Positions 52,367-60,941 are shown, numbered from the stretch's first letter. The stretch: 64,000 nucleotides of DNA from Planctomycetota bacterium (GCA_020638835.1 JACKHV010000003.1:62001-126000); one strand, 5' to 3'. Notes: generated by a model from the letters alone, not told the origin. Made by a program: numbers and translations.

Positions 52367-53253
52367 GGCTCGGACTGCTGCACAGCCGCGTGCGCCCGGA
52401 AGAGCGCATGATCTTCGAAGCGGCGCGGAACCTGGGCGTCGATGTCGTGCCGATCCACGTCGACTCGCTCGTGCTCGACGTCTCGAGCACGGATCGCCAC
52501 GAGGCCTTCCGTGGCGTGGACGTCGCGCTGGATCGCTGCTTGAGCCACTCGCGCGGCTCCGCGCTGTTGCGCGTGCTCGAGACGTGGGGGATCCCGTGCT
52601 GCAACTCGTGGAGCGTCCGCGAGCTGTGCGGCGACAAGCTGGCGACGAACCTCGCGCTCGCCGCGGCGGGTGTGCCGGTGCCGCACGCGCGGATCGGCTT
52701 CGGCGAGGAAGGCGGGTTGGCCGCGATCGAGGACCTCGGATACCCGGCAGTGATCAAGCCGCTCGTCGGATCGTGGGGGCGACTGCTCGCACGGGTCAAC
52801 GACCGCGACGCCGCCGAAGCGATCGTCGAGCACAAGGTCGGCTTGGGGTCGACGAGCCACGGCGTCGTGTTCGCGCAAGAACACGTCGAGAAGGGCGGCC
52901 GGGACCTGCGCGTGTTCGTGATCGGCGGTGAAGCGGTCTGCGCGATCGAGCGCAAGTCCGAGCACTGGGTCACCAACACGGCGCGGGGGGCTTCGGTCGC
53001 CGTGCACTGCGTCGGCTCCGAGCTCGCGAATCTCTGCACGTCCGCCGCACGAGCCGTCGGCGGGGGCGCCGTCGCGATCGACGTCTTCGAGAGCGCGCGC
53101 GGCCTGCTCGTCAACGAAGTGAACGCGACGATGGAGTTCCGCAACTCCGTCGCGCCGACCGGCGTGGACATCCCCGGCCTGCTGGTGCAGCACGCACTGG
53201 AAGTCGGACGCGCGGCGCGGAACGTCGCGCTCGTCGCGGGAGGTGCGCTGTGA
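52363..53253 (+). CDS. lysX: LysW ligase LysX (ATP-grasp)
   Basis: This protein has 296 residues. The ATP-grasp ligase fold of RimK/LysX type is clear: AVIKPLVGSWGRLLARVND (ATP loop), GRDLRVFVIGGEAVCAIER, and the metal site VNEVNATMEF, whose N-A-T-M-E-F is a LysX/ArgX hallmark (RimK has N-S-S-P). It joins the amino group of alpha-aminoadipate (or glutamate) to the C-terminal glutamate of LysW. ATGA overlap with the synthase gene. Whether the substrate is aminoadipate or glutamate cannot be read here; the adjacent homocitrate-synthase-like gene favours aminoadipate. Confidence 0.92.
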   Translation: MRLGLLHSRVRPEERMIFEAARNLGVDVVPIHVDSLVLDVSSTDRHEAFRGVDVALDRCLSHSRGSALLRVLETWGIPCCNSWSVRELCGDKLATNLALAAAGVPVPHARIGFGEEGGLAAIEDLGYPAVIKPLVGSWGRLLARVNDRDAAEAIVEHKVGLGSTSHGVVFAQEHVEKGGRDLRVFVIGGEAVCAIERKSEHWVTNTARGASVAVHCVGSELANLCTSAARAVGGGAVAIDVFESARGLLVNEVNATMEFRNSVAPTGVDIPGLLVQHALEVGRAARNVALVAGGAL

Positions 53254-54275
53254 TGCGCGCTTCGATCCTCGGCGGCGCGGGATACGTCGGCGGCGAGCTG
53301 TTGCGCTTGCTCGCCGACCACCCCGACGTGGAGGTCGCGCAGGTCAGCTCCGGCAGCCACACGAACCGCTTCGCGCACACGGTCCACCCGTTCCTGCGCG
53401 GACGCAGCGACCTGCGCTTCTGCGATCCCGCCGCGCTCGAGCCGTGCGACGTGCTGTTCCTGGCCGGCGCGCACGACGACGCGGCGGACGAAGTCCGCGA
53501 GCTGGAGGGGCGGGCGCGACACGTCGTCGACCTCTCGGCGCGCTTCCGCCTGCGCAGTGCGGCCGACTGGCGCGAGTGGTACGGCACGGAGCATGCCGCG
53601 CCCGAGTACCTCGAGCGCTTCGTCTACGGCCTGCCCGAGCTGCACCGCGACGAGCTCATCGGCGCGCGCTTCGCGAGCGGCGTCGGCTGCAACGCGACGG
53701 CGTCGATCCTCGCGCTACTGCCGCTCGCCCGCGCCGGTCTGATCGAGCGTGCGGTGGTCGACCTGAAGGTCGGTTCCTCCGAGGCGGGGGCACGCGCGAG
53801 TGCCGGCGGCCAACACCCCGCGAGGGCACGCGCCGTGCGTACCTACGCTGCGACCGGTCACCGCCACCAAGCGGAGATCCGGCAGGAGCTGGGCGACTTC
53901 GAGCTCTCCTTCACGGCGACCGCCGTCGACCTGGTGCGCGGCGTCGCCTGCACGGCGCACGTCTTCCCGACGGAGGCCGTCAGCGAGAAGGAGCTCTGGG
54001 GGCTCTACCGCGAGCACTACCGCAGCGAGCCGTTCGTGCGCATCGTCAAGGAACGCCACGGCCTCTACCGCTACCCCGAGCCGAAGCTGCTCGCGGGCAC
54101 CAACTACTGCGACGTCGGCTTCGAGGTCGACGAGTGCACGGGTCGCATCGTCGTGATGAGCGCGATCGACAACTTGATGAAGGGCGCGGCGGGCTCCGCC
54201 GTGCAGTCCATGAACCTGATGTGCGGCTTCGAGGAAGCCCGCGGCCTCGGTTTCGCCGGGCTGCACCCCGTCTGA
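53250..54275 (+). CDS. lysY: LysW-aminoadipyl-phosphate reductase LysY (ArgC family)
   Basis: This protein has 341 residues. The nucleotide-binding start is ASILGGAGYVGGELLRLL, and the catalytic cysteine is Cys147 in GVGCNATASI. KVGSSEAGARASAGGQHPARA and GTNYCDVGFE are typical of the ArgC/LysY branch. It reduces the carrier-bound acyl phosphate to the semialdehyde with NADPH. The GTG at 53250 overlaps the lysX stop; an ATG at 53253 follows directly. A GGGAGGT ribosome site suits either. A 25-nt gap separates it from lysZ. Confidence 0.92.
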   Translation: MMRASILGGAGYVGGELLRLLADHPDVEVAQVSSGSHTNRFAHTVHPFLRGRSDLRFCDPAALEPCDVLFLAGAHDDAADEVRELEGRARHVVDLSARFRLRSAADWREWYGTEHAAPEYLERFVYGLPELHRDELIGARFASGVGCNATASILALLPLARAGLIERAVVDLKVGSSEAGARASAGGQHPARARAVRTYAATGHRHQAEIRQELGDFELSFTATAVDLVRGVACTAHVFPTEAVSEKELWGLYREHYRSEPFVRIVKERHGLYRYPEPKLLAGTNYCDVGFEVDECTGRIVVMSAIDNLMKGAAGSAVQSMNLMCGFEEARGLGFAGLHPV

Positions 54276-54300
54276 TCGGGAACGAGAAGGAGAACCCAGG

Positions 54301-55104
54301 ATGTACGTCTGCAAGGTCGGCGGGAGCGCCGGAATCGACCTCGACTCGTTCTGCGACGACGTCGCGCAGCTCGTGCGCGACGGTCAACGCATGATCGTGG
54401 TGCACGGAGGCTCGCACGAGACGAACCGCGTGGCGGAGGCCTTGGGCCATCCTCCGCGCTTCATCACTTCGCCGTCGGGTTACACGAGTCGCCACACCGA
54501 CCGACGCACGCTCGAGATCTTCGAGATGGTGTACTGCGGCTCGGTGAACAAGGGGCTCGTCGAGCGTCTGCAGGCGCGCGGCGTGAACGCGGTCGGCCTG
54601 TCGGGCATCGACGGGCGGATCTGGGAAGGTCGGCGCAAGTCGAGCATCCGCGCGCAGAACGGAGACCGCATCCGCATCGTGCGCGACAGCTACACCGGCC
54701 GCGTCGAGCGCGTGAACAAGGCGTTCCTCGACTCGCTGCTGGATCAAGGCATGCTGCCCGTGCTCGTCCCGCCCGCGATCAGCTTCGAGGGCGAGGCGAT
54801 CAACGTCGACGGCGATCGCGCCGCCGCGGTCACGGCCGCCGCCTTCGGAGCCGAGGCCTTGCTGCTGCTCTCGAACGTCCCGGGTCTGTTGGCGGACTTC
54901 CCCGACGAGGACTCGTTGATCGATCGCGTGGAACGCACGCAGCTCGACACGGCCTTCGACGCCGCGCAGGGTCGCATGCGCATCAAGCTGCTCGCGGCGC
55001 AGGAAGCCCTCGCGGCGGGAGTCGGGCGCGTCGTGCTCGGCGATGCGCGGGGCGCCCATCCGATCAGTCGCGCGCTCGCCGGGGCGGGAACGGTGGTGGT
55101 CTGA
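54301..55104 (+). CDS. lysZ: LysW-aminoadipate kinase LysZ (ArgB family)
   Basis: This protein has 267 residues, an amino acid kinase family member with VCKVGGSAG at the start, VVHGGSHETNRVAEALGHPP, GYTSRHTDRRTLEIFEMVYCG, LSGIDG and NVDGDRAAAVTAAAFGAEALLLLSNVPGLL. It phosphorylates the side-chain carboxylate of the LysW-bound substrate. The ArgB-type N-acetyl pocket is replaced by the LysZ-type loop with R-x-T-x-E-I-F. GAGAAGGAG lies about 7 nt before the ATG. The stop overlaps the lysJ start (TGATG). Confidence 0.92.
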   Translation: MYVCKVGGSAGIDLDSFCDDVAQLVRDGQRMIVVHGGSHETNRVAEALGHPPRFITSPSGYTSRHTDRRTLEIFEMVYCGSVNKGLVERLQARGVNAVGLSGIDGRIWEGRRKSSIRAQNGDRIRIVRDSYTGRVERVNKAFLDSLLDQGMLPVLVPPAISFEGEAINVDGDRAAAVTAAAFGAEALLLLSNVPGLLADFPDEDSLIDRVERTQLDTAFDAAQGRMRIKLLAAQEALAAGVGRVVLGDARGAHPISRALAGAGTVVV

Positions 55105-56318
55105 TGGCCGGGACGACGATCGAGGCGCCGAGCGGCAACACGCGGTTGCGCGAGCGCGAGGAACGCCACTCCTTCGGCTTCGCCAAGAAGCGGGACATCG
55201 CGCTCGTGCGCGGGCAGGGCGCGCGTGTGTGGGACGCGGACGGTCGCGCGTACGTCGACTGCACCGCGGGGCACGGCGTCGCGGCAGTCGGCCACGCGCA
55301 CCCGCGCATCGCGGCCGCCGTTGCGCAGCAAGCCGCGACCCTGATCACCTGTCAGGACGCCATGCCGAACGACGTGCGCGCGCGCTTCGTCGAGCGCTTG
55401 GTCGAGTTCCTGCCGCCGGGGCTCGAGCGCGTCTTCCTGTGCAACTCGGGGACCGAGGCAGTGGAGGCGGCGATCAAGCTCGCGCGGCTCTCGACCGGTC
55501 GCACCGGCGTCGTCGCGGCGACGGGCGCCTTCCACGGGCGCACCCTCGGCGCGCTCAGCGCGACGTGGCGTCCGGAGTTCCGCGCCGGCGTCGAACCGCT
55601 CGTGCCGGAGTTCCGACACGTTCCCTTCGGCGACCTCGCCCCGCTCGAGGAGGCGCTCGGGGATGGGCCCGCGGCACTGATCCTCGAGGTCGTGCAAGGG
55701 GAAGGCGGCGTGCACGCGCTCTCGGGCGACTACCTGGTCGCTGCGCGCGAGCTGTGCGACCGTCACGAGGTGCTGCTCGTCCTCGACGAGGTGCAGACCG
55801 GCTTCGGCCGGACAGGGCACCGCTTCGCGTGCGAAGCGCACGGCGTCACGCCCGACCTGATCTGCCTCGGCAAGGCGATCGCCGGCGGACTGCCGATGGG
55901 GGCCGTCGCCGCGGGCTCGCGCGTCGCACCGCCGCGCGCCGGGTCGCACGGGTCGACCTTCGGCGGCAACCCGCTCGCCTGCGCGGCCGGTCTCGCGACC
56001 TTGGACGTCTTCGAGGACGAACGCCTCGTCGAGCGCGCCGCCGAGCTCGGTGCGTGGTGGATGCAGCGCCTGCGCGCGATCGAGCACCGCGCGATCGCGG
56101 AAGTGCGCGGCGCCGGCCTGATGGTCGCGGTCGAGTTCCGCATGCGCGTCGCACCGCTGATCGACGCGCTCGCGGACCGCGGCGTGCTCGCGCTCTCGGC
56201 CGGACCGCGCGTGCTGCGCTTCCTGCCGCCGCTGGTGGTCGAGCGAGGCGAACTCGAGCAAGTCGCGCAGGCGCTCGAGTCCGTCTTGGCCGCGCTGGAC
56301 GCGGGGGAGCTGCGATGA
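55104..56318 (+). CDS. lysJ: LysW-bound semialdehyde aminotransferase LysJ
   Basis: This protein has 404 residues, a class III aminotransferase. YVDCTAGHGVAAVGHAHPRIAAAV, the NSGTEAVEAAIKLARL anchor, LVLDEVQTGFGRTGHRFACEAHGVTPDLICLGKAIAGG with PLP lysine Lys257, and FGGNPLACAAGLATLDV are all present. It converts the carrier-bound semialdehyde to the lysine or ornithine derivative using glutamate as the amino donor. It overlaps its neighbours on both sides (TGATG with lysZ, ATGA with lysK), so the operon is translationally coupled. Confidence 0.93.
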   Translation: MAGTTIEAPSGNTRLREREERHSFGFAKKRDIALVRGQGARVWDADGRAYVDCTAGHGVAAVGHAHPRIAAAVAQQAATLITCQDAMPNDVRARFVERLVEFLPPGLERVFLCNSGTEAVEAAIKLARLSTGRTGVVAATGAFHGRTLGALSATWRPEFRAGVEPLVPEFRHVPFGDLAPLEEALGDGPAALILEVVQGEGGVHALSGDYLVAARELCDRHEVLLVLDEVQTGFGRTGHRFACEAHGVTPDLICLGKAIAGGLPMGAVAAGSRVAPPRAGSHGSTFGGNPLACAAGLATLDVFEDERLVERAAELGAWWMQRLRAIEHRAIAEVRGAGLMVAVEFRMRVAPLIDALADRGVLALSAGPRVLRFLPPLVVERGELEQVAQALESVLAALDAGELR

Positions 56319-57415
56319 ACGCGATCGAGATGCTCGTCGAGATGGTCGAGACGATCAGCTACTCGCGCGCCGAGGGCGTGCTCGCGCAGCTCGTCGTCGA
56401 GCGCATGCGCCAGCTCGGCATGCAGAGCCGCGTCGACGAAGCCGGCAACGCGGTCGGCTACATCGGCGCGCACCCCGAGGAGGCACAGCGCACGATCGTG
56501 CTGCTGGGCCACATCGACACCGTGCCGGGGCGCATTCCGGTGCGCATCGAGGACGGCAAGCTCTACGGCCGCGGCAGCGTCGACGCCAAGGGCCCGTTCG
56601 CGACCTTCGTGCAGGCAGTCGCGCGGCTCGAAGCCGCTGCGGACACCTCGATCGTCGTCGTCGGCGCGGTCGAGGAGGAAGTCGCCAGCTCGAAGGGCGC
56701 GCACTTCGCCGCGACGCAGTACCGGCCCGACGCGTGCGTGATCGGTGAGCCCTCCGGCTGGGACGCGGTCACGATCGGCTACAAGGGCTGTCAGTGGCTC
56801 GACGTGCACGGCGCGCGCGACTGCGGCCACGGCGCCGGTCCGTCGCGCGCCGTCGCGGAGGAGGTCGTCAGCTTCTGGAACCGAATCGCCGCGGAGGCGC
56901 CGTCCTTCGGGCCGGGCGGCGACGGGATCTTCGAGCGCGTCGACGTGCGCCTCGACGCCTTCCGCACGAACAGCGACGGGCTGCGCGACACGGCTCGCGC
57001 GACGGTCGGCATGCGCTTGCCGGAGGGCTTCCGCAGCGCGGACTTCGCAGCTCGTGCGCGGAGCCTCGCGTCCGAGCTCGGGCTGGACGTCGAGTTCCGC
57101 GGCGAGCTTCCCGCGCACACCGGCGCGCGCGGCGACGGGCTCGGGCGCGCATTCGGCCGCGCCTTGGCGTCGCGCGGCGTGCGTCCGCGATTCCTCAAGA
57201 AGACGGGGACCTCGGACATGAACGTCGTCGGTCCCGCGTGGCGCTGCCCGATCGTCGCCTACGGGCCGGGGGACAGCAGCTTGGACCACACGCCGCACGA
57301 GCACATCGTGCTCGCCGACTACGAGCGCGCGATCGACGTGCTGGCGGATGCGCTCGTGGCGGGCGCGTGGGCCCGGCCGCGCGTTCCGCAGGCTTCGCTC
57401 AGTGCTTCTTCGTGA
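56315..57415 (+). CDS. lysK: LysW-lysine/ornithine hydrolase LysK (M20 family)
   Basis: This protein has 366 residues, an M20 metallopeptidase: VLLGHIDTVPGRIPV (zinc His and Asp), GRGSVDAKGPFATFVQA, VGAVEEEVASSKGAHFA (catalytic Glu pair) and the closing SLDHTPHEHIVLADYERAI. It releases the finished amino acid from LysW. It is the last gene of the operon. Its 3' end overlaps the 3' end of the minus-strand uspA gene by 17 nt with no terminator seen, so convergent read-through is possible. Confidence 0.92.
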   Translation: MNAIEMLVEMVETISYSRAEGVLAQLVVERMRQLGMQSRVDEAGNAVGYIGAHPEEAQRTIVLLGHIDTVPGRIPVRIEDGKLYGRGSVDAKGPFATFVQAVARLEAAADTSIVVVGAVEEEVASSKGAHFAATQYRPDACVIGEPSGWDAVTIGYKGCQWLDVHGARDCGHGAGPSRAVAEEVVSFWNRIAAEAPSFGPGGDGIFERVDVRLDAFRTNSDGLRDTARATVGMRLPEGFRSADFAARARSLASELGLDVEFRGELPAHTGARGDGLGRAFGRALASRGVRPRFLKKTGTSDMNVVGPAWRCPIVAYGPGDSSLDHTPHEHIVLADYERAIDVLADALVAGAWARPRVPQASLSASS

Positions 57416-57851
57416 CGCGCGGGAAGGTCACGACCGGGACCGTCGCGTGACGGATGATCGACTCGGCGACGCTGCCGAGCGCCAAGTGACGGAAGCCCGT
57501 GCGTCCGTGCGTCGACAGGGCGATCAAGTCGACGTCGTGCTGTTCGGCGTAGTCGACGACGCTCTCCGGGACCGCGTCGCCGCGGATCACGGCCGTCTCG
57601 ACCGTGATCCCGCTGAGCGTCGCGCGCTGTTCATCGAGGGCGAGCTTGGCGTGCTTCACTTCGCGGTCGACGTCCGGCGCGGAGATCTTGGGCGCGAGCG
57701 GGGCGCCGTGCGGCGCGATGCGGACGTCCTGCACGACCGTCATGAGCGTGACGCGCGCGCCCAGCTTCGTCGCCAGCTCCGTGACGGGGGCCGCGGGCCG
57801 CAGAGACTCCGGCGAGAGGTCCGTGAGGAGCAGGATGTGGCGGATGGTCAT
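57399..57851 (-). CDS. universal stress protein, single domain
   Basis: This protein has 150 residues, a single UspA domain: HILLLTDLSPESLRPAAPV at the start and the ATP-binding signature LSTHGRTGFRHLALGSVAESIIRHATVPVV near the end (G-2x-G-9x-G-S). The start at 57851 opens the fold directly; an upstream in-frame ATG at 57962 would add arginine-rich sequence and contain the promoter. CTGGAC-N17-TATGCT precedes it. It is divergent from the tandem UspA gene. Low-oxygen and stationary-phase roles are usual for the family; the exact role is unknown. Confidence 0.9.
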   Translation of the reverse strand: MTIRHILLLTDLSPESLRPAAPVTELATKLGARVTLMTVVQDVRIAPHGAPLAPKISAPDVDREVKHAKLALDEQRATLSGITVETAVIRGDAVPESVVDYAEQHDVDLIALSTHGRTGFRHLALGSVAESIIRHATVPVVTFPRVTKKH

Positions 57852-57908
57852 GGCACTCGATTCGTCGAAGCTGGGGCGGGGCGCTGCTGCGCCGAAGGCG
57901 GTCCCCCG

Positions 57909-57937
57909 AGCATAGGTCCGGCGGCGGGGCAGTCCAG
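57909..57937 (-). promoter_or_regulatory. candidate promoter CTGGAC-N17-TATGCT
   Basis: On the minus strand CTGGAC (57932-57937) and TATGCT (57909-57914) are 17 nt apart, 57 nt upstream of the single-domain UspA gene. Confidence 0.45.
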
Positions 57938-57968
57938 AGGCACCACTTCGCATGCTCTCCACCGCGCG

Positions 57969-57988
57969 CTACGCACATGGTCCCAGGG
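57969..57988 (+). promoter_or_regulatory. candidate activator site CTACGCA-N6-CCCAGGG
   Basis: This copy is identical in both halves and spacing to the element at 42640-42659. It is centred about 47 nt before the predicted start of the tandem UspA gene, just upstream of the -35 position. CCCAGGG again lies in an odd palindrome (TCCCAGGGA). Confidence 0.4.
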
Positions 57989-58013
57989 AGCTTCGTGCGA
58001 GGCCCACATAGAG

Positions 58014-58019
58014 TAGCCT
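58014..58019 (+). promoter_or_regulatory. candidate -10 element TAGCCT
   Basis: TAGCCT lies 33 nt before the ATG at 58053; TTCGTG at 57992-57997 is a poor -35 with 16-nt spacing, in line with activator dependence. Confidence 0.4.
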
Positions 58020-58052
58020 GTGCGGAGACCCGCCGATCGGAGCAGGAGCGCC

Positions 58053-58973
58053 ATGAAAGAACCGAAGTGCATGAATCGCATCATCGTCGCGGTCGACGAG
58101 GACGGACGTTCCGACCATGCCGTGCGGGCGGGCTTGGGACTCGCGCGGGTGCTCGGCTCGACGGTCGAGATCCTTCACGCGGTTCCGGTGCCGCCGCCGC
58201 TGTGGCCCGACGTCAACCCCGTGCAACTCGCGTCGATCAACGCGGAAGCGCTGACGGAGGCGTGGAACACGCTCTCCGAGCACTTCAAGGGCGTCTTCAC
58301 CGAGCACGACCACGCGGGGCGTCCACTCGAGGACTTGCTGCGCGTCATGCCGGGACACCCCGCGCAAGTCGTGATCGACCGCGCGAACGAGCTCGACGCC
58401 GGGCTCGTCGTGCTCGGTCCGCACAAGAAGCGTCGACTGCTCGACTTCGGCAGCACGGCGCGCGCGATCCTCGCGAAGGTGCCGGGAAACGTCTGGATCC
58501 AACCCTGCTCGGCGCGGCCGATCCGCACCATCCTCGCGCCGGTCGACCTCTCCGAACACAGCCTGGCGGCGCTCGACCAGACGGTCTGCCTCGCGCGCGC
58601 TCTCGGCGCCGAAGTGCGCACGATCTTCGCCTTCGTCACGCCCGAACTCGGCTACTCCTACGGCATGACCTACCCGGTCGCCGGTCCGACCTACGTCCTC
58701 GACGAAGCGCGCAACGCGACGGAGAAGGCGTACCGTGAGGCGATGGCCAAGGTCGAGTGGGGCGACGTCGCTCACTCGCACTCCTTCGTCGAAGGCGACG
58801 CCGTCGAACAGATCCTCGAAGCGCAGGCGGGCGTCGACCTGATCGCGATGGGGACGCACGGAAGGACCGGACTCTCCCGTGTGGTCCTGGGCAACGTCGC
58901 CTATGGAGTGCTGCGCTCCGCGGAGGTCCCCGTGCTCGCGATGCGCCACCCCGAACGCGAGTGGTTGACCTAG
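58053..58973 (+). CDS. tandem-domain universal stress protein
   Basis: This protein has 306 residues with two UspA domains. The first (RIIVAVDEDGRSDHAVRAGLGLARVLG, with GPHKKRRLLDFGSTARAILAKVPGNVWI) has a degenerate ATP loop. The second (RTILAPVDLSEHSLAALDQ, with MGTHGRTGLSRVVLGNVAYGVLRSAEVPVLAM) keeps the full G-2x-G-9x-G-N motif. Such pairs bind ATP and often accompany oxygen-limitation regulons. GGAG lies 5 nt before the ATG at 58053; a second in-frame ATG at 58071 is possible. It is divergent from the single-domain uspA and 58 nt upstream of ccoG. Confidence 0.9.
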   Translation: MKEPKCMNRIIVAVDEDGRSDHAVRAGLGLARVLGSTVEILHAVPVPPPLWPDVNPVQLASINAEALTEAWNTLSEHFKGVFTEHDHAGRPLEDLLRVMPGHPAQVVIDRANELDAGLVVLGPHKKRRLLDFGSTARAILAKVPGNVWIQPCSARPIRTILAPVDLSEHSLAALDQTVCLARALGAEVRTIFAFVTPELGYSYGMTYPVAGPTYVLDEARNATEKAYREAMAKVEWGDVAHSHSFVEGDAVEQILEAQAGVDLIAMGTHGRTGLSRVVLGNVAYGVLRSAEVPVLAMRHPEREWLT

Positions 58974-59031
58974 CCGCCGCTGCCAGCTCCAGAGCCCCCC
59001 CGACGCGAGTCTCTCCCAGCCTCCGAGACCC

Positions 59032-60024
59032 ATGCCCATCGGTATTGAACGCGACAAGGTCCTCGGCGGCCTTGCCAGGAAGCGTGGACGCCCGCACCGC
59101 TACACCGGCTACCGCTGGGCGATCGGCATCCTGTTCACGGCGCTGATCGCGGCGCTGCCCGTCTTCGACGTGATCCGCTTCGACCTCTGGCGCGGCAATC
59201 ACATGTACTTGGGCGATCAGCTCGGCTTCGCTGACGTCGCGAAGGGCTTCGCCTTCCCCTTCCTGGCGGTCAACATCCTGATCGTCATCGCGAGCCGCTT
59301 CATCGGGCGCTACCTCTGCGGCTTCGTCTGTCCGTACGGCGCGATGGCGCGCTTCCGCGAGTGGTTCCGCTTCCACGGGAAGACGCGCAAGCAGCGCTTC
59401 CTCGGTCACCTCACGGTGCTGGTCGTGTGCGCGCTGCTGTCCACGATCACGATCAGCTACTGGGTCGACTTCGCGGTCTTCCGGGAAGGTTCCGACTTCG
59501 CGCGCGCCGTGAGCGCGGGCGCGATCGTCGGCTTGACGCTGACTTTCTACGCCACCCTGCACTTCCTCGGCCAGCGCTTCTGTCGCGAGTACTGCCCCTC
59601 GGGCGTCTACTTCGCGGTGCTCGGTCACACGAGCTACAACGGGGTCGAGTACGCGCACCCGGAGAACTGCACCGAGTGCAAGGCGTGCGACAAGGCCTGC
59701 CCGATGGACCTCCACCCCAAGGAGATGGCCGGCGGCGAGTACCGCGCGGGCATGGGCTTCTACGGCGACGCGATGTCGAACTTCGCGCACTGCATTCGCT
59801 GCGGCGATTGCGTCGTCGCGTGTGAGGGCATGACCTCGCGCTTCTCGGAAGACACGCCGCTGCGCCTCGGCTGGCTGAAGACGGAAGAGAGTCGCGTCTT
59901 CCAGAACGGCGTGCGCACGGACTTCCAAGGTCTGCTCGATCCGAGGCTCAAGAAGAAGGCACACGCCGACCTCGCCGAGACCGAGGCCGACGCGGAGAAA
60001 CACCTGGAGGAACGCGCGGGATGA
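59032..60024 (+). CDS. ccoG: CcoG-like cbb3 oxidase assembly iron-sulphur membrane protein
   Basis: This protein has 330 residues. The membrane helices are interrupted by cysteine motifs: CGFVCPYG after helix 2, CREYCPSG later, then two 4Fe-4S ferredoxin sites, CTECKACDKACPMDLHP and CIRCGDCVVACEG. This is the RdxA/CcoG/FixG family. CcoG reduces copper ions for insertion into cbb3 oxidase. It lies 8 kb from the oxidase operon, separated by the LysW operon, next to UspA genes. The C-terminal Ig-like domain of long CcoG proteins is missing. ATGA overlap with the following gene. Confidence 0.85.
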   Translation: MPIGIERDKVLGGLARKRGRPHRYTGYRWAIGILFTALIAALPVFDVIRFDLWRGNHMYLGDQLGFADVAKGFAFPFLAVNILIVIASRFIGRYLCGFVCPYGAMARFREWFRFHGKTRKQRFLGHLTVLVVCALLSTITISYWVDFAVFREGSDFARAVSAGAIVGLTLTFYATLHFLGQRFCREYCPSGVYFAVLGHTSYNGVEYAHPENCTECKACDKACPMDLHPKEMAGGEYRAGMGFYGDAMSNFAHCIRCGDCVVACEGMTSRFSEDTPLRLGWLKTEESRVFQNGVRTDFQGLLDPRLKKKAHADLAETEADAEKHLEERAG

Positions 60025-60785
60025 TCTCCGCCCTGCTGCCGTTCCTGCTGCTCGGCGTCGGCGGATCGGCGCACTGCATGGGCATGTGCGGCGGGTTCGC
60101 CGCGCTGGTGGGAGAGGGCGCGCGGCAACGGGGCAGGCTCGGCGTTCGCGAACAGCTCGCGTACGTCCTCGGCAAGGCGCTGACGTACTGCGTGTTGGGT
60201 CTCGCGCTCGCGCTCGCCGCGGACTGGGCTCTGCGCGGCGGCGCGCAGCTGGCGAGCGGCGAGGAGGTTCACCAGGCTCACGTCCTCGAGCGCTGGCGCG
60301 GCATCCTCGCCTGGGTCGCCGGCGGACTGATGGTCGTGCTCGGCCTCGCGTCGCTCGGGTTGCGCCTGCCGCGGCGCTTGGCTGCGCGTCCGCTCGTCGC
60401 CGGCGCACACGGCTTCGCCCGGCGGCTGTTCCGCGGCATCGCGGACCTGCCGGGCCTCGGCGGGGCCTTCGGCGTCGGCGTCGTCACCGGGTTCCTGCCT
60501 TGCGGGCTGTCGTGGGGCGCGCTGGCGCTGGCGGCGGCCTCCCCGCCGCGCGATGCGCTGCTCGGGATGTTGATCTTCGGGCTCGCGACCGGCCCCGCGC
60601 TCGCGGTGGTGGGTCTGGGCTGGTCCGGGATTCCCGCCGGCTGGCGCGCGCTCGCCGCCCGCGCCGCCGGACCGCTGCTGATCGCCTTCGGCATCCTCAC
60701 GATCGTCCGCGGTGGGCTGCCCGATTCCATTTCAGGCGTGCAAGCTGCCCTGCCGGCATGTTGTAGTTCGGAAGCAGGGAGTTGA
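60021..60785 (+). CDS. DsbD_2-type membrane protein (cbb3 assembly-associated)
   Basis: This protein has 254 residues with six to seven membrane helices. The two conserved cysteine motifs of the sulfite-exporter-like/DsbD_2 group are present: GGSAHCMGMCGGFAAL at the start and VVTGFLPCGLSWGALALAA in the middle, plus CC near the C-terminus. Members of this family are usually found beside ccoG, ccoI and ccoS, where they are thought to help copper or thiol handling in oxidase assembly. It is translationally coupled to ccoG (ATGA). The transported species is unproven. Confidence 0.82.
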   Translation: MISALLPFLLLGVGGSAHCMGMCGGFAALVGEGARQRGRLGVREQLAYVLGKALTYCVLGLALALAADWALRGGAQLASGEEVHQAHVLERWRGILAWVAGGLMVVLGLASLGLRLPRRLAARPLVAGAHGFARRLFRGIADLPGLGGAFGVGVVTGFLPCGLSWGALALAAASPPRDALLGMLIFGLATGPALAVVGLGWSGIPAGWRALAARAAGPLLIAFGILTIVRGGLPDSISGVQAALPACCSSEAGS

Positions 60786-60883
60786 CCCGGGCCGGGATTC
60801 GACGCTCCGCTCGATCTCCGCTTGAGGAGTGCTTTACGCGCCCTTCACCGCGACAAGGCCCAGTGTCGGCTCCCGAGGTATTC

Positions 60884-60907
60884 GTGAGCCCCTGCATGGG
60901 GGTTCAC
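60884..60907 (+). promoter_or_regulatory. leader hairpin upstream of the porin gene
   Basis: GTGAGCCCC (60884-60892) pairs with GGGGTTCAC (60899-60907), with one G-U pair, across a 6-nt loop. The loop and stem end 34 nt before the TTG start, leaving the ribosome site unpaired. It may stabilise the mRNA. Confidence 0.45.
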
Positions 60908-60941
60908 CTTGAAGACCCGAATCATCCCCAAGGAGACAAGT

